Shown: positions 1-10,371 of the stretch, one piece after another
Layout of the letters: the number at the start of each line of letters is the position of its first letter
How positions within the stretch are numbered: the stretch's first letter is position 1
NCBI GenBank assembly: GCA_003550305.1
Contig: QKYT01000094.1
Coordinates: 122,798-186,797, forward strand
Source of the DNA: Glomus cerebriforme
Lineage: Eukaryota; Glomeromycota; Glomeromycetes; Glomerales; Glomeraceae
DNA: 64,000 nucleotides
Direction of reading: 5' to 3'
Position numbers and translations under genes: made by a program
The notes under the pieces: generated by a model
What the model was told of the DNA's origin: nothing
Databases searched by the model: none
Seen by the model: only the letters and a program-made list of their open reading frames with translations

Positions 1-239
1 TTCATAATAATACAAATTATTTTAATATTACAATAATACCTAAAATTTCTATTAAAATGCTAATTTTTCTGATAAAACCTGAAATATAGAAATCAATTTT
101 TATTAAAATTTCATAAAATTTTTAATGAAAATACATTTTAAATTGATGATCAACTTTACTTATACTATAAAAAGTAAGTTAATTATCAAAAAAAAAATGT
201 TTACATGAGAGTATATTTGTGCGATGATTATTTTAATTT

Positions 240-790
240 ATAGGTGACCGGTAACTTGTTGACGGACACTGTATGTGTTGGTTGGCCAGGTTCTATAAAA
301 TTCCAATCTTTATGATAAATTTAATAATCAAAATCATTTAACAACAACTCCTTTTAATAATAAATATATTTTAGGTAATGGGAGATATTCAAATCTTAAT
401 TGGCTGATAGTGTCATATAAAGATATTGGTAAAGGATTAATCCAAGAACAAACATATTTTAATCATAAACATTTACAGACAAGAATTAAAGTAGAATAAG
501 CTTTTGGTTTATTAAAGGGTAGATGGAGATGTCTTCTTAACAAGTTAGAAGTTTCATTTGAAATAGTATCACATATTATAACTACTTATTGCATATTGCA
601 TAATATTTGTGAAAAAAGATGTGATTTTTTACCACCAAGAAGAGCAATATCATGAAATAGGAACTGATATAAATGGGGAATTAAATGCTACTGAAATATC
701 TGAAGGCAATGCAATTAGAAATTCAATATGTAATTTTTTATGGAATCAAANAAATATGANAAGANACCAATAATAAATTTTGCTAGAAAT
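240..790 (+). pseudogene. PIF/Harbinger DDE transposase remnant
   Basis: Broken reading frames on the plus strand resemble the DDE endonuclease of PIF/Harbinger elements (DDE_Tnp_4 type). A VGWPGSIK-like segment lies at about 269-300. It is followed from 376 by one frame reading NWLIVSYKDIGKG, then RIKVE, a TAA at 497-499, and AFGLLKGRWRCLLNKLE with SHIITTYCILHNIC, the usual C-terminal block of this family. Several stops and frame changes, plus ambiguous bases near 751-793, rule out an intact gene. The 5' part would lie to the left of the window. Family assignment is from remembered motifs; the decay is seen directly. Confidence 0.75.
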
Positions 791-1039
791 TTNTAATTTC
801 TTTATTGTTATAAATGATCAATTACAAAAAGAATTACAAAAGAATTACATTACTAATTATTCATTATATTCAAATTCAGGAAATTCTAAATCATCTGTAA
901 ATTAAAAAATAAATTTAATAAGAGTTCAAAATCATATTATGTGTCACATTACGTGTCCATGCATATATCAGAATTTTGAAATCAATTTACCTTGATTTAC
1001 TTGATTTACTTGATTTTGCTTCTTATGCAAAGAATTTAA

Positions 1040-1885
1040 ACTGTTTGAAAGATTATTCAAAACATCACATCTAATTGCTGCTTCATATGGAGTAATTCTA
1101 GTCTTTGTTCTTGCTCTCTTTTTTCTTTTTTTTCTCTTCTTTTTTCAAGTTCTGCTTGTCTAATTTCTTGCTGTTCAATCCAACTTTGAAGAATGTTTCC
1201 TAATTATTTCTATGATGCTTTTTAGATTTTTTTTTACTTTGATCATCTAGATCAATATCTGCATCATTATTTTCATATTTATTTTTATACCTTCTACCAA
1301 TTTTAGGAATCACACATGAAGTTTCCATTTGGTTCTTTTCTGTTAGACTTTCTTGAATATTAAGATCTTCTTCCTTTCTTAATGGAGAATTAGAAAAGTC
1401 AATACAAGACTTTGGATTTAATGTAGGTCTATTTTTATCCAAAATAGCTTCAATCTCTTCTTTATATTGAATAGTAACTGGAGGATCACCACTTTTCTTT
1501 AACTCTGCAAGTTATGCTTTAAATTAAAAAAGAAATCAAAATTAATAATTTAAAAGATTTGATACATTTTTTTTATTTTATTTAAAAAAGACCTTATAAT
1601 TCATTTTTTTTATTTTATTTAAAAAAGACCTTATAGTTATCTACAAGATTTTTCCATTTATTAGCAATTTGAATATTGCTATAAACCAGTTCAAAGTTAA
1701 ATGTTAAAAGGAAAACTTCAGTATCTTTTCATAATTGAACATTTCTTGGATTAGAAGTTACATTGCATGTATACTTTAACTCTTCAAACTTATTTTTATT
1801 TTCAAAAAGAAAAGACAATAATACTTTTATAGCATTTTCATTTCATTTTATTTTTGGAGTTCTTTCTTTCTTGNATTTACCCATT
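1040..1885 (-). pseudogene. Myb/SANT-like partner protein of the Harbinger element (degenerate)
   Basis: Minus-strand frame starting MGK at 1885-1883 and reading KKERTPKIK, stop, NENAIKVLLSFLFENKNKFEELKYTCNV, then NIQIANKWKNLVDNYKV, a Myb/trihelix-type helical domain. After a low-complexity break it continues as an 80-codon open segment (1442-1200), then a charged coiled-coil-like segment (WIEQQEIRQAELEKRREK) to about 1040. Two in-frame stops (IK*NE and QL*KD) and one N make it non-functional as assembled. PIF/Harbinger elements normally carry a Myb-like gene beside the transposase; the convergent arrangement fits that. A 33-bp tandem duplication (1567-1599 and 1603-1634) sits inside the break. 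Confidence 0.6.
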
Positions 1886-2089
1886 TTTTTTTATAGAAGT
1901 GAGTTTAAAATTTTGTATGTATTTTGTGTTTAAATGAAGAAAATAAACTTAAAAAGTTTTGTGTATCACATTTTGCAGTTGAAATAACCATAAAAATGTA
2001 TTTAAATTAAATAAATGCATATTACAATTAGGNAAAATATATAAAAAAAGAAGGAACTTGTAGGTAGTTAATTTTTTTATTCTTAATCT

Positions 2090-2235
2090 TACTCAGTGAG
2101 NAAGATTGAAATTTCATATGTAATTTCAATCATGATCAGCTTGAGATTAACCTTAATCTTAATCATGTTTTTTATGAAACCAGATTAACCTTTAATCTCA
2201 ATCATAATTTCAATCACGCATTTTGTGAAGACACC
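2090..2235. repeat. Probable right end of the Harbinger-type element
   Basis: This segment holds imperfect internal repeats of GATTAACCTTAATCT type words (2145-2205) and finishes with ACGCATTTTGTGAAGACACCC. Read from the other strand it starts GGGTGTCTTCACAAAATGCG, the kind of GC-initiated terminus found in PIF/Harbinger elements. The matching left terminus would be outside the window, so the inverted repeat and the 3-bp target duplication cannot be verified here. Confidence 0.4.
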
Positions 2236-2844
2236 CAATATAATTAAAAAAAAAATAAAAAAAATGAATTTAAGTTAATTAACTAACTTTTATTAATCTT
2301 ATCATATAATTTATTATAAATTTTAAATATACAAAAAGTTAAAAATATAATAATATATTTATTAATATAATATAAATATTATTACTAATAATTACAGTTA
2401 ATTTATTTATATTTATAATAATTTATTAAGCAATTTAATAATTAAACTATATAATCTATTATAGATTTTATTATTATATATACAGTAATTGCATTATTTG
2501 TAAAGTTGATTTTTTTTATTTTATATAATAAAAAATTAGCTTTATTATAAAATATAAATATAAAGTTTATAAAAATTATTTTTAATAAATTAAAATCTTC
2601 TAATTAATATATATTAATAAAATTCAATATAAAAAACTATTACTAACTTTTACTATATTTTATTGCAAAATATTAAAATACAAACAAATACTTTAAATTT
2701 TAAAATTTTTTTAAAATATTATAAAAAGACATATTTAAATAAATAATTAAAAAAGAATATTAAATATTTGAATTATACTAAAGTAAGATCTTAAATCAAT
2801 CTGTAAATTTTATATATTTAAAAAAAAATATATAAGTACTTTTT
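2236..2844. other. AT-rich spacer without recognisable gene
   Basis: Almost pure A/T sequence with short homopolymer runs and no open frame of note. I see no RNA gene, terminal repeat or conserved motif in it. Confidence 0.7.
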
Positions 2845-2983
2845 AATATTTATAAAATAATGACAAGTTACACTTTTCTTTTAGAGGGTATATATATAAT
2901 TTATAGAATGTATTCGTCATTTGACTTCATATACAATAAATACGTTTAACTTGTTAAAAAAAAAAAAATATTTATAAAATAAT
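2845..2983 (+). mobile_element. 5'-truncated poly(A) retroposon (family A, copy 1)
   Basis: A roughly 105-bp insert (2862-2966) ends in TTTAACTTGTT plus a run of A at 2956-2968. It is bracketed by an exact 17-bp direct repeat, AATATTTATAAAATAAT, at 2845-2861 and 2967-2983. Its 3' end matches the 3' ends of the copies at 37.5 kb and 38.6-41.7 kb (AAGTTACACTTTTC, AGAGGGTATAT, AATAAATACG). Target duplication, poly(A) and 5' truncation are hallmarks of target-primed reverse transcription. Confidence 0.8.
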
Positions 2984-3179
2984 ATTCTTTAAATATATGT
3001 TAGGTTTATGATATAGTAATTTTTTAAAAAAATATATACCAATTTTTTTCTTTAATATAAAACTTTTAAATTTTTACTATAAATATGATTTTTGCTACTT
3101 TGCAAGTTTACTTATACTTTGAAAAGATGTTTGAAATACTATTTTTAACTTTATATATAAATAATTATTAATTGAAGTT

Positions 3180-3220
3180 TGCTATTTATCACTGGTAGTG
3201 ATCATCACCAGTATTAATTG
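3180..3220. repeat. Short hairpin around ATCACTGGT
   Basis: ACTGGTAGTGATCATCACCAGT forms an imperfect palindrome centred near 3201. It could be the end of a decayed inverted-repeat element; nothing more can be said. Confidence 0.35.
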
Positions 3221-3654
3221 ATTTCCTTGTTTTTTTGGAAATTATTTTTAATTTCGGCAAGAAACAAAATTTTCTTTTTTTGGAAGTTCAATTTTTAATT
3301 TTGTAAGAATTTTATAAAAAATAAATTTTTTATTTTTAGAAGTTTGTAATATCACACAACTGTTACATTAATAATTTGATCCAAAATTATTGAACAAAAT
3401 AATATCCCAATCATCATTATAAAAAGCAATTGCAAGTCAAATGATTTTATTAGTTTTATTCATTGATACCATTCAACTATCACAAAAGTATCATTTTTGG
3501 ACCTGTACGACATGCTAAAGAAAATCACCTCTAAAGTCTAAGCCACTATTTAATCATGTGATATCACATAACGTACATATATCCACCTTAAAATCTGCGA
3601 TAAAAAACATTTTATACCTGCCAAACCTAAACAACCTTGATATTAACATACAGC

Positions 3655-3935
3655 TGGTTAAGTATTTATTTTTTACCAACTGAGTCAGCTTTTAGTTATT
3701 TGCATCCTCTAATATTGTGTCCTTTTTCTGAACAGTAACTATAGGTTTTAGAAGATGAAGATATATGTTAAATATTATTCTCTTTGGTTGTTGATTTATA
3801 ATATTTATGAGGACGTCCCTTTGACTTATGATATTTTGGATTTGATATTTTGGGAGCATAATCATTTGTTATAATAGAGGACTCTTGAATTTCATTATTC
3901 ATTTGTGATACATAATGGATTAAAAGATTAAAGAA
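3655..3935 (-). pseudogene. FAR1/MULE-type transposase C-terminal remnant with zinc knuckle
   Basis: The minus strand reads LLIHYVSQMNNEIQESS, then NPKYHKSKGRPHKYYKST, a stop, and SSSKTYSYCSEKGHNIRGCK. Basic GRP-rich linkers followed by a C-x4-H-x4-C knuckle are typical of the C-terminus of FAR1-like Mutator transposases. The first knuckle cysteine is not visible (Tyr/Ser at that place), and stops follow. Only this tail is recognisable; the catalytic region is gone or out of frame. Confidence 0.55.
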
Positions 3936-4146
3936 TTTATTAGTTATTACTTATTAATTTTGCAATAGTTTGTAGTTTTAATATTTGAATATTTATCTTA
4001 CATTATTAAAATTTGTATTCTTTATTGAAAGAAATTAAATTTGGTTTATTTTAAAAAAAAGTTTATAGAAAAAAAACTTAAAAATGCGTTAACTATGAAA
4101 GCAAAAAGTTTATTATGTGAAAATCAAGTGACACCAGATAAATTAC

Positions 4147-4315
4147 TCATTTGGCACTTCAAACTGAATAACTGATGCTACCTATAAGGTAGCTTATAAT
4201 ATTGGAAATCAAATTTGATTTTTATTTGATTTTGGGATCTTGTGAATCCCAAAATCAACCAATCAAATTTGATTTACCCAATATAACAGTTATTCAGCAC
4301 TTTGTACCAAATAAC
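4147..4315. mobile_element. Hairpin MITE-like element
   Basis: Long inverted repeat: CTGAATAACTG at 4164-4174 pairs with CAGTTATTCAG at 4287-4297, and AAATCAAATTTGATT pairs with the matching arm at 4259-4275. The centre is TTTTGGGATcTTGTGAATCCCAAAA. The left arm carries an extra near-palindromic GCTACCTATAAGGTAGC that has no partner on the right, as if a small hairpin had inserted. No coding capacity. Confidence 0.6.
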
Positions 4316-4560
4316 TATTAATTACATATTAGGTCACTTAGGTACTTTTTTTTATAAATTATTAGTATATATAAATAAGAATGCAGAAAATATTATTTTA
4401 ACAAAAATTTTTAAAACAATATCTGTATTAGATTTAATTAATTCAAATCATACTTTGCATGCTATTATACAAATAGATGTTTATTAATAATTATTTAAAA
4501 AGTTTTTATATTTTAATTTCTAATAATAATATATATAGTACAGAATATAATGATAAATGA

Positions 4561-5766
4561 TTAGGCAAATCCTATATTCTTGTTTGCTACATCAAATACA
4601 GAATATACATTTTTCAAGAATGGTATACCAATAAGCCAAGTAGTAGGGCCTAAATCTAGTATAGGAAGTAAAGTTGAAACACAATTATTTTGATCTAATG
4701 GTACTAAAATTAAATCTTTGGGTTGAATTGCATAATTAATACCTCCAAATTTAAAGGAAACTACAGTTGTGGTATCACATGGAATAACATATGCACTAGC
4801 ATCAGGAACAAATTGTGATCCTGGAATCTGTTGATGAACTATTGCAGCATCAGCATTAGGTAATATAATATTTGAAGTACCACTATCAATGATTGCACTT
4901 CTACCAGTAAATCCTATTGGTTGATCATTAACAACCACATCATCTAAATTGATTGTCCAAAGACCTATTGTTTTAATAGCAGGAGTTGCAATAACTGGAT
5001 TATAATTGATATTTCCCGTGAATTTAGTTTGATCTACACCACCCAAAGTAAATGTTCCTTGATCATTAACATCTGCTGCACGAGAAAAATGAAAACTGAA
5101 AATTGGATTCATTACATTTTGATTAATCAAGGTTGAGACTAATGTCGGAGCATTTTTATCCATGGTATTTAAATTGTCAAAGGCTAATCCTAGAATTCCA
5201 TCAGGAATATGTTGTGCGTTATCATCAGATATTAAATTTGCGAGACCAAAAATTTGATTTTGGGCAATAAATGTACCAATTTGAACATTATCTATTCCAG
5301 TAATACCAGAAGCAGAACCAATACCATATTGGATTTTCCACGGATTACCCTCCGGTTTAAAAGTTGGAGACTTTGCTGGATCAAATACATTATGATTTTT
5401 ACAAGTAAGAGAAGTACACCCCTTATTTGGAACAAAGAGATTTGAAGATCCAGTATCCAAAATAACATTAAAATTTTGATTTCCAACCGTGATTTGTCCG
5501 AAATATGATAAATCATTCTGCTCATCTTGCATAACCGTGGTCTCCTGATTAGCTCTACGATAATGACGACGACGGGATTTTATATTTTGATTCGAAATTA
5601 ATCTTGAATATTTATTTAGAGCACTTTTTTTTGTATATTTTACATATTCCATCGCATCCATGCTTCCAGAAAGGAAGTTAGTTCCTCTGGTCAACTTTAT
5701 TGTATGCAAGGGTTCAGCATTTATGATAACCGCAGAAAGGATGAAAAATAGAAAGGCCAAATTCAT
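4561..5766 (-). CDS. Secreted pepsin-type aspartic protease (family A1)
   Basis: Intronless 401-codon gene for an endopeptidase that cleaves peptide bonds with two aspartates at acid pH. A hydrophobic signal peptide (residues about 1-17) is followed by a propeptide with a basic cluster (RRRHYRR, 65-71) that could be a Kex2-type maturation site. Both catalytic motifs are intact: D104 in VILDTGSSN and D294 in IIDSGTSN. The flap tyrosine is Y147 (IQYGIGSASG). Cysteine pairs C117/C122 and C330/C362 fit the family disulfides, and the end VANKNIGFA is the usual C-terminal block. The start is the first ATG before the signal sequence, and a TATA-like stretch lies about 40 bases upstream. Role (nutrition or secreted hydrolase) is inferred. 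Confidence 0.95.
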   Translation of the reverse strand: MNLAFLFFILSAVIINAEPLHTIKLTRGTNFLSGSMDAMEYVKYTKKSALNKYSRLISNQNIKSRRRHYRRANQETTVMQDEQNDLSYFGQITVGNQNFNVILDTGSSNLFVPNKGCTSLTCKNHNVFDPAKSPTFKPEGNPWKIQYGIGSASGITGIDNVQIGTFIAQNQIFGLANLISDDNAQHIPDGILGLAFDNLNTMDKNAPTLVSTLINQNVMNPIFSFHFSRAADVNDQGTFTLGGVDQTKFTGNINYNPVIATPAIKTIGLWTINLDDVVVNDQPIGFTGRSAIIDSGTSNIILPNADAAIVHQQIPGSQFVPDASAYVIPCDTTTVVSFKFGGINYAIQPKDLILVPLDQNNCVSTLLPILDLGPTTWLIGIPFLKNVYSVFDVANKNIGFA

Positions 5767-5802
5767 CGTTGCAAGAAAATAGATATATTAGTATTAGGAA
5801 AA

Positions 5803-5813
5803 AATATATATAA
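5803..5813 (-). promoter_or_regulatory. TATA-like box of the aspartic protease
   Basis: TATATATATT on the minus strand, about 40 bases before the start codon of the protease gene; position and composition fit a core promoter element, but the region is AT-rich anyway. Confidence 0.4.
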
Positions 5814-5814
5814 C

Positions 5815-7235
5815 TGAAACTTTTTGGGGATAACCTAAAATAAAATAAAAAAAAAATAAAAAAAAGCGAGAAGACATTTATTTATAAAAGAAAATTTGTA
5901 TACCATATACAAATATTACAAAGTTATTTTGGTTACAATCATTATGTAAACAAAAAAACTATTAATGAGTCGAAGTTTCACATTTTGCATATTTACTTTC
6001 GAGAATCTTTTTTTTTTTTTTTTTTTTACCATTGACACAGAATTGCTATAAGAAAAATTTTCATTAAAAATCTTGGCGTTTTGCAGATCACACATATTTG
6101 TCGACTATATATATTATTGTGAAATAGGGAAGTTTGATTCCGAACTCCGAATGATCCCAAACTTGTTCCTGACAAGGAAATTTTATAACCCATAAAGACA
6201 AGGTAACATAACAGATATCATTAGAGCGTTATTTTGGTTTATTTTGATTGATATCATTATACCATTATATCTAAACATCTAAAAAATATCCTAATTAACA
6301 TAAAAATCTCTGTTACACCAACTACCGAAGTAAACCATTATTTTTTACCTCAAGTGTAACTTAAGAAACCCCTTTTCATTACATATCACAAACTTTCGGC
6401 AGGGGAAGTGTTTTTCAATGAAAAGAATATATGATATTATGTAAAATTTGTCTATTTAAAATTCTTAATAAGGGTCTTAAAGTCTTACATTTATAGCATT
6501 TATCCCGCTTATCACGTGACAAAATGTAACGTGCGTCATTTCGAAGACAATGTTAAAATTGTCGTGGTCTTTGTAGTCTTTTCTATGCATAAAAGACGGA
6601 TGCATGTCATTGACTTTTATGTTTCACTTTTAGTCAATTGAATTATCGGAACATTTTTTAGATCACAATCTTGAATACGGAAAATTCCAAACGAGAATTC
6701 TTTCTGAATTTTTGCAAAGGAAATAAAAGTAAATTACCTTTTATCATTGGGAAGTTTTTGAATATTTTTTTATGTAACTAACATAATTAATTTTTTTCAA
6801 AAATCATGAGTTTAATATTAGTTAATGTCTCACGTATTGTATTTATATTTTGTCAAACAAATAATCTTTTAAAAAAAAAAAAAGTTAATAAAATTCTAAA
6901 TCAATCTGTTTAAACTCTTTTTGGATAATAATAAATTATGAAGTTTCATCATTAATAAAGAATTTTGTATTTTTGTTTTGATGAAATACTTAATTAGCTT
7001 TACAATTTTAAATTTTAGTACAGAAATAGCATTAGAAGTTTTGATCCAATTTTTGTTGTGCTGCGCCACCTGATTTTGTGATCCAATTAATCCACTTAAA
7101 GTTAATTCGTACTAAAATTAGATGCCATTATTCTTTCTTTTTGATCTTTTAGATTATAACATTTATTTTTATAATCAAGGATTTGTTTCAAGATAAATTA
7201 CAAATATGCAAGAGTGAATGTAAAAGTGTATCAGA
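5815..7235. other. Intergenic region between protease and small secreted protein
   Basis: Divergent promoter region of 1.4 kb with long A/T runs (for example T-run near 6010-6027). I see no open frame with coding character, RNA gene or terminal repeats. Confidence 0.6.
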
Positions 7236-7240
7236 CATGA

Positions 7241-7248
7241 TATAAATA
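7241..7248 (+). promoter_or_regulatory. TATA box of the small secreted protein gene
   Basis: TATAAATA at 7241-7248 with a CT-rich initiator-like stretch (TTTTCGTTCTCTC) directly after it. It lies about 190 bases upstream of the ATG, leaving a plausible 5' leader. Confidence 0.5.
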
Positions 7249-7431
7249 CACTCCAAATTTTCGTTCTCTCAAATTCATTTAATTCACGAAAAAAAAGAAA
7301 CAAAAATTTTATTCATATAAAAAAAACAAAATTCCTTTCTCAAATATTCCCTCTGTTTAACTGGATTAAACAAACTTTTTATTACACTATTTTTTTTTTG
7401 CGTTATCAAAATCGAAAGAAAAAAAAACAAA

Positions 7432-7846
7432 ATGATGAACTCAAAAGTTATTACAATTTCCACTTTTTTGTTAGTTTTAATCTGTGTCATACTTTCAGTC
7501 ACTGCCGCTCCTATGTCTTATCCAAGTAAAATAGGTAAAATACATTATTAATTTTACGTCGTTAGAATAATCATGAATAAATTGAATAATGCTTTATTAA
7601 TATCAATTCATCTTTATTTTAGATATCGTTGCACGTAATGGTAAAGGTATTAAAGGTGGTAAAAACGATCCCAATTCAAATGAAAATGTAAATAATTTAT
7701 TATCTGATTCATTCGCCGTTACTTCTCTTGGTAAAGGAGGAAATAATATAGATCTTCAACCTTATGACGATAATGATGTAGTTCCTGGCAACGTTGCTAA
7801 AGACGGTAACAAGGCCTTAGGGGATGGTAAAGGATTCAAAATTTGA
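7432..7846 (+). CDS. Small secreted Gly/Lys-rich protein, candidate effector
   Basis: Two exons, 7432-7534 and 7623-7846, separated by an 88-bp GT-AG intron; the junction restores an Asp codon. The product is 108 aa. An N-terminal signal peptide (MMNSKVITISTFLLVLICV, cleavage probably near VTAAP) precedes a low-complexity mature chain rich in Gly, Lys, Asp and Asn with repeated GKG words: NGKGIKGGKNDPN, LGKGGNN and GDGKGFKI at the very C-terminus. There are no cysteines in the mature part. Two adjacent ATGs start the frame; the first is used here. A TATA box and leader lie upstream. I do not recognise the family. Small size, secretion signal and lack of domains fit an effector-like or cell-surface peptide, but that is inference. 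Confidence 0.8.
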
Positions 7847-10371
7847 TGGGTCCTTCCTTAACAATTAAAACTAAGCATATAAATTAATTTAATAAATATT
7901 TTCTTGGGAGATATGATTCCTTTTTTTTTTCTTTACTCAATTAAATGTTTATATAAAATGTATTTTATATTATTTGTAATTTATTTTTATTTTTACTTTG
8001 TACATTTGATTTATAATTTCGATACTTTTTTTAATAAAGATCTAGAAACATTGTTGCGCCAAAATTATTTTTCTTATTATTAAAATTTCCACGTTATTGT
8101 GTTACACTATCACTGAATTCCCCAAGTTTCATACTTTTGTTACAAATATGAAACTTTTTTTTTTTTTTATTATCGTTAACCTGCATTTACACTGCAGCTA
8201 AATAGGATTTTGTTTTTTGATTTTTTTTTTAGGAGTTAAATTTGATAAAAAAAATGTGAATAGAGCTTCTGTTCGAAATTCCGATCATAATTCATTTTTT
8301 TTTTCCTTAAAAAGGTGCACAAAGATGATGATCCTATATAAATATATAGATATAGATATATTTCATTTTCATTTTATGAAACGTTTTTATGCAAGAATAA
8401 CGATTATGTAATGTTACTGCGTATCTTTGATCTATTTGCATTGTTCTTTCTTTCTCTCGATTAAAAAAAAAAAAGTCTCCTGCATATATCATCGGAATTT
8501 ATTATGTTTATTCTTATTGACTGGCTCAACTTTATATCCTGAAACTGTGTTCATTTCCCAATTTACTTTTACGTCAATATAATGCAGAACACTCATATTC
8601 GACTATTAGACCCTATCTAGTTTTTTTATGTTTCAAATTTTTTTACTAAACCTAAATTGAAATTATAGAAGGATATGTACCTTTGTGTAATTATATCAAA
8701 AAAAAAGTATTTTTTTTTTGTCTAACAGGATTTTTTTTATTTACCTATTTTTGGCGTACAACTTGGTAAACAAAGATTCTTCCAAAATAAGCATAATAGG
8801 AGAAAGGATCGATCAAAAATTACTGCAATATCATTACCGCAATACCGCAGTTGATCGATCTCGTGGTAAAAAAAAAAAAAAACTTTGTGGTACGTATAAA
8901 TTTTCTTTTGCATAATCAATAATTTCTTTCATGTGATCAAAGTCCAGATAATGAAGTAAGCTTTTATAAGTGATTCATTGCTGATTAATCCGCAAAGGTG
9001 GTTTACTCCGGTCTTCGGAAAATTGATAAAACTGTACCCTTATGGCGCAATGGAATTGGATTAATTTAACGTTAATTTAGTCCTTTTTACCTTAGGATTT
9101 GGTCTTAATTGTATTTTAAAATTTGTAAGGAAGATTTGAAGAGATCAAAAAAAAAAAAAAAGAGGAAAGATCACAGAAAATAAATATTATATTAGTTAAA
9201 TACTATAGCACTTAATCACTTATTTTATTAATATTTATACTACTTTATTATTTTGATTCAATCAATTCCTGAAAATTTTATAAAATAAATATTTATAAAT
9301 ATCTATATGAGACAGTCTCGAGCAAATTATTAAAAGAGAATCAAAGTAAAGGAATGACTCCTTTAAAAAATATTAAATAACTTTAATTCAAAATAATAAA
9401 AAATAGATATTTAATTATATTGAAAGGACAATATCTAAAAGTTTTTTTTTTCATAAAATTGCTTATTTGATGCAAGTACTTTAGGGATATTTGAACAGCC
9501 ATTCTTATAAGGACCAAAGATGATAAAAGTTTTCATTACTATCACATTAACAGATATCATCAAAAAGAGCAAAATTGTAAATAATAACTTAACTTGAAAC
9601 TAGGGATTGGAATCGATTTAACCGAATCTCTAAATTTTCTCTCACAGATGACCAATATGAGGAGTAGATCAAGAAGAGAGAATATAAAATATCATATTTC
9701 ACGATATACTAATTAATTGGCGTGAATATTTTTTAAATTATGTTATTTCTGTGATATAGTTTTGAAGCGATAATGCAGGCATCGCTAGAAAATAGAAATG
9801 AAATTAATGGGTTTAATTATATAAACCAATTATAAAGATGCATTTTCTTTATCATCATTGTCTCTTTAATTTGTCCTTTTATGAAGCATTCTCAGGTTCT
9901 ATTCATTTTTGTAACGAATATGATTAGCTTATTTGGTTAGATCACCTGTTTTCTTGCAGTCTAGTAATATTGATTAATTTTTGTTTTCATTAGTAAGTTT
10001 GCATAATTTTACTTCCTTTAATTAATTACTTTACTTGCAAACTCTTGACATTATTATTAAGTTATTTCTAAGTCTTAAAAGTGCTTTATTAGTTGATGCT
10101 TCTTGAACTGCACCAAATATATAAACATAGAAGAAAAAAAATGAGTGAATTGGATGGTTTTAATATAGTGGTTTGTCAGAATGGTAAAGTCAACTAATAG
10201 AAATTTTATTTTATTCATTTATTAAATTATATCCTTCTTACTTATCCATTAAAATACTACCAGGAAAAATATTTATATATAAACTAATTTTACTGACTAA
10301 TCATCAATCTATTAAAAAAAAAAAAAGTCGTAAATATTAGAGTTATACATACATACATTTATTTATTTAAA
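7847..10371. other. Long AT-rich spacer with no supported gene
   Basis: Contains only short open frames that overlap on opposite strands (around 8217-8411 and 8718-8919) and are built from homopolymer runs. No splice-compatible coding frame, RNA gene or terminal repeat was found. Confidence 0.6.

Noticed and set aside
5254..5525. Overlapping frames inside the aspartic protease
   Set aside because: Shadows of a clear, intact protease gene.
8217..8919. Short open frames on both strands
   Set aside because: Overlapping, homopolymer-driven, no domain or splice partner.
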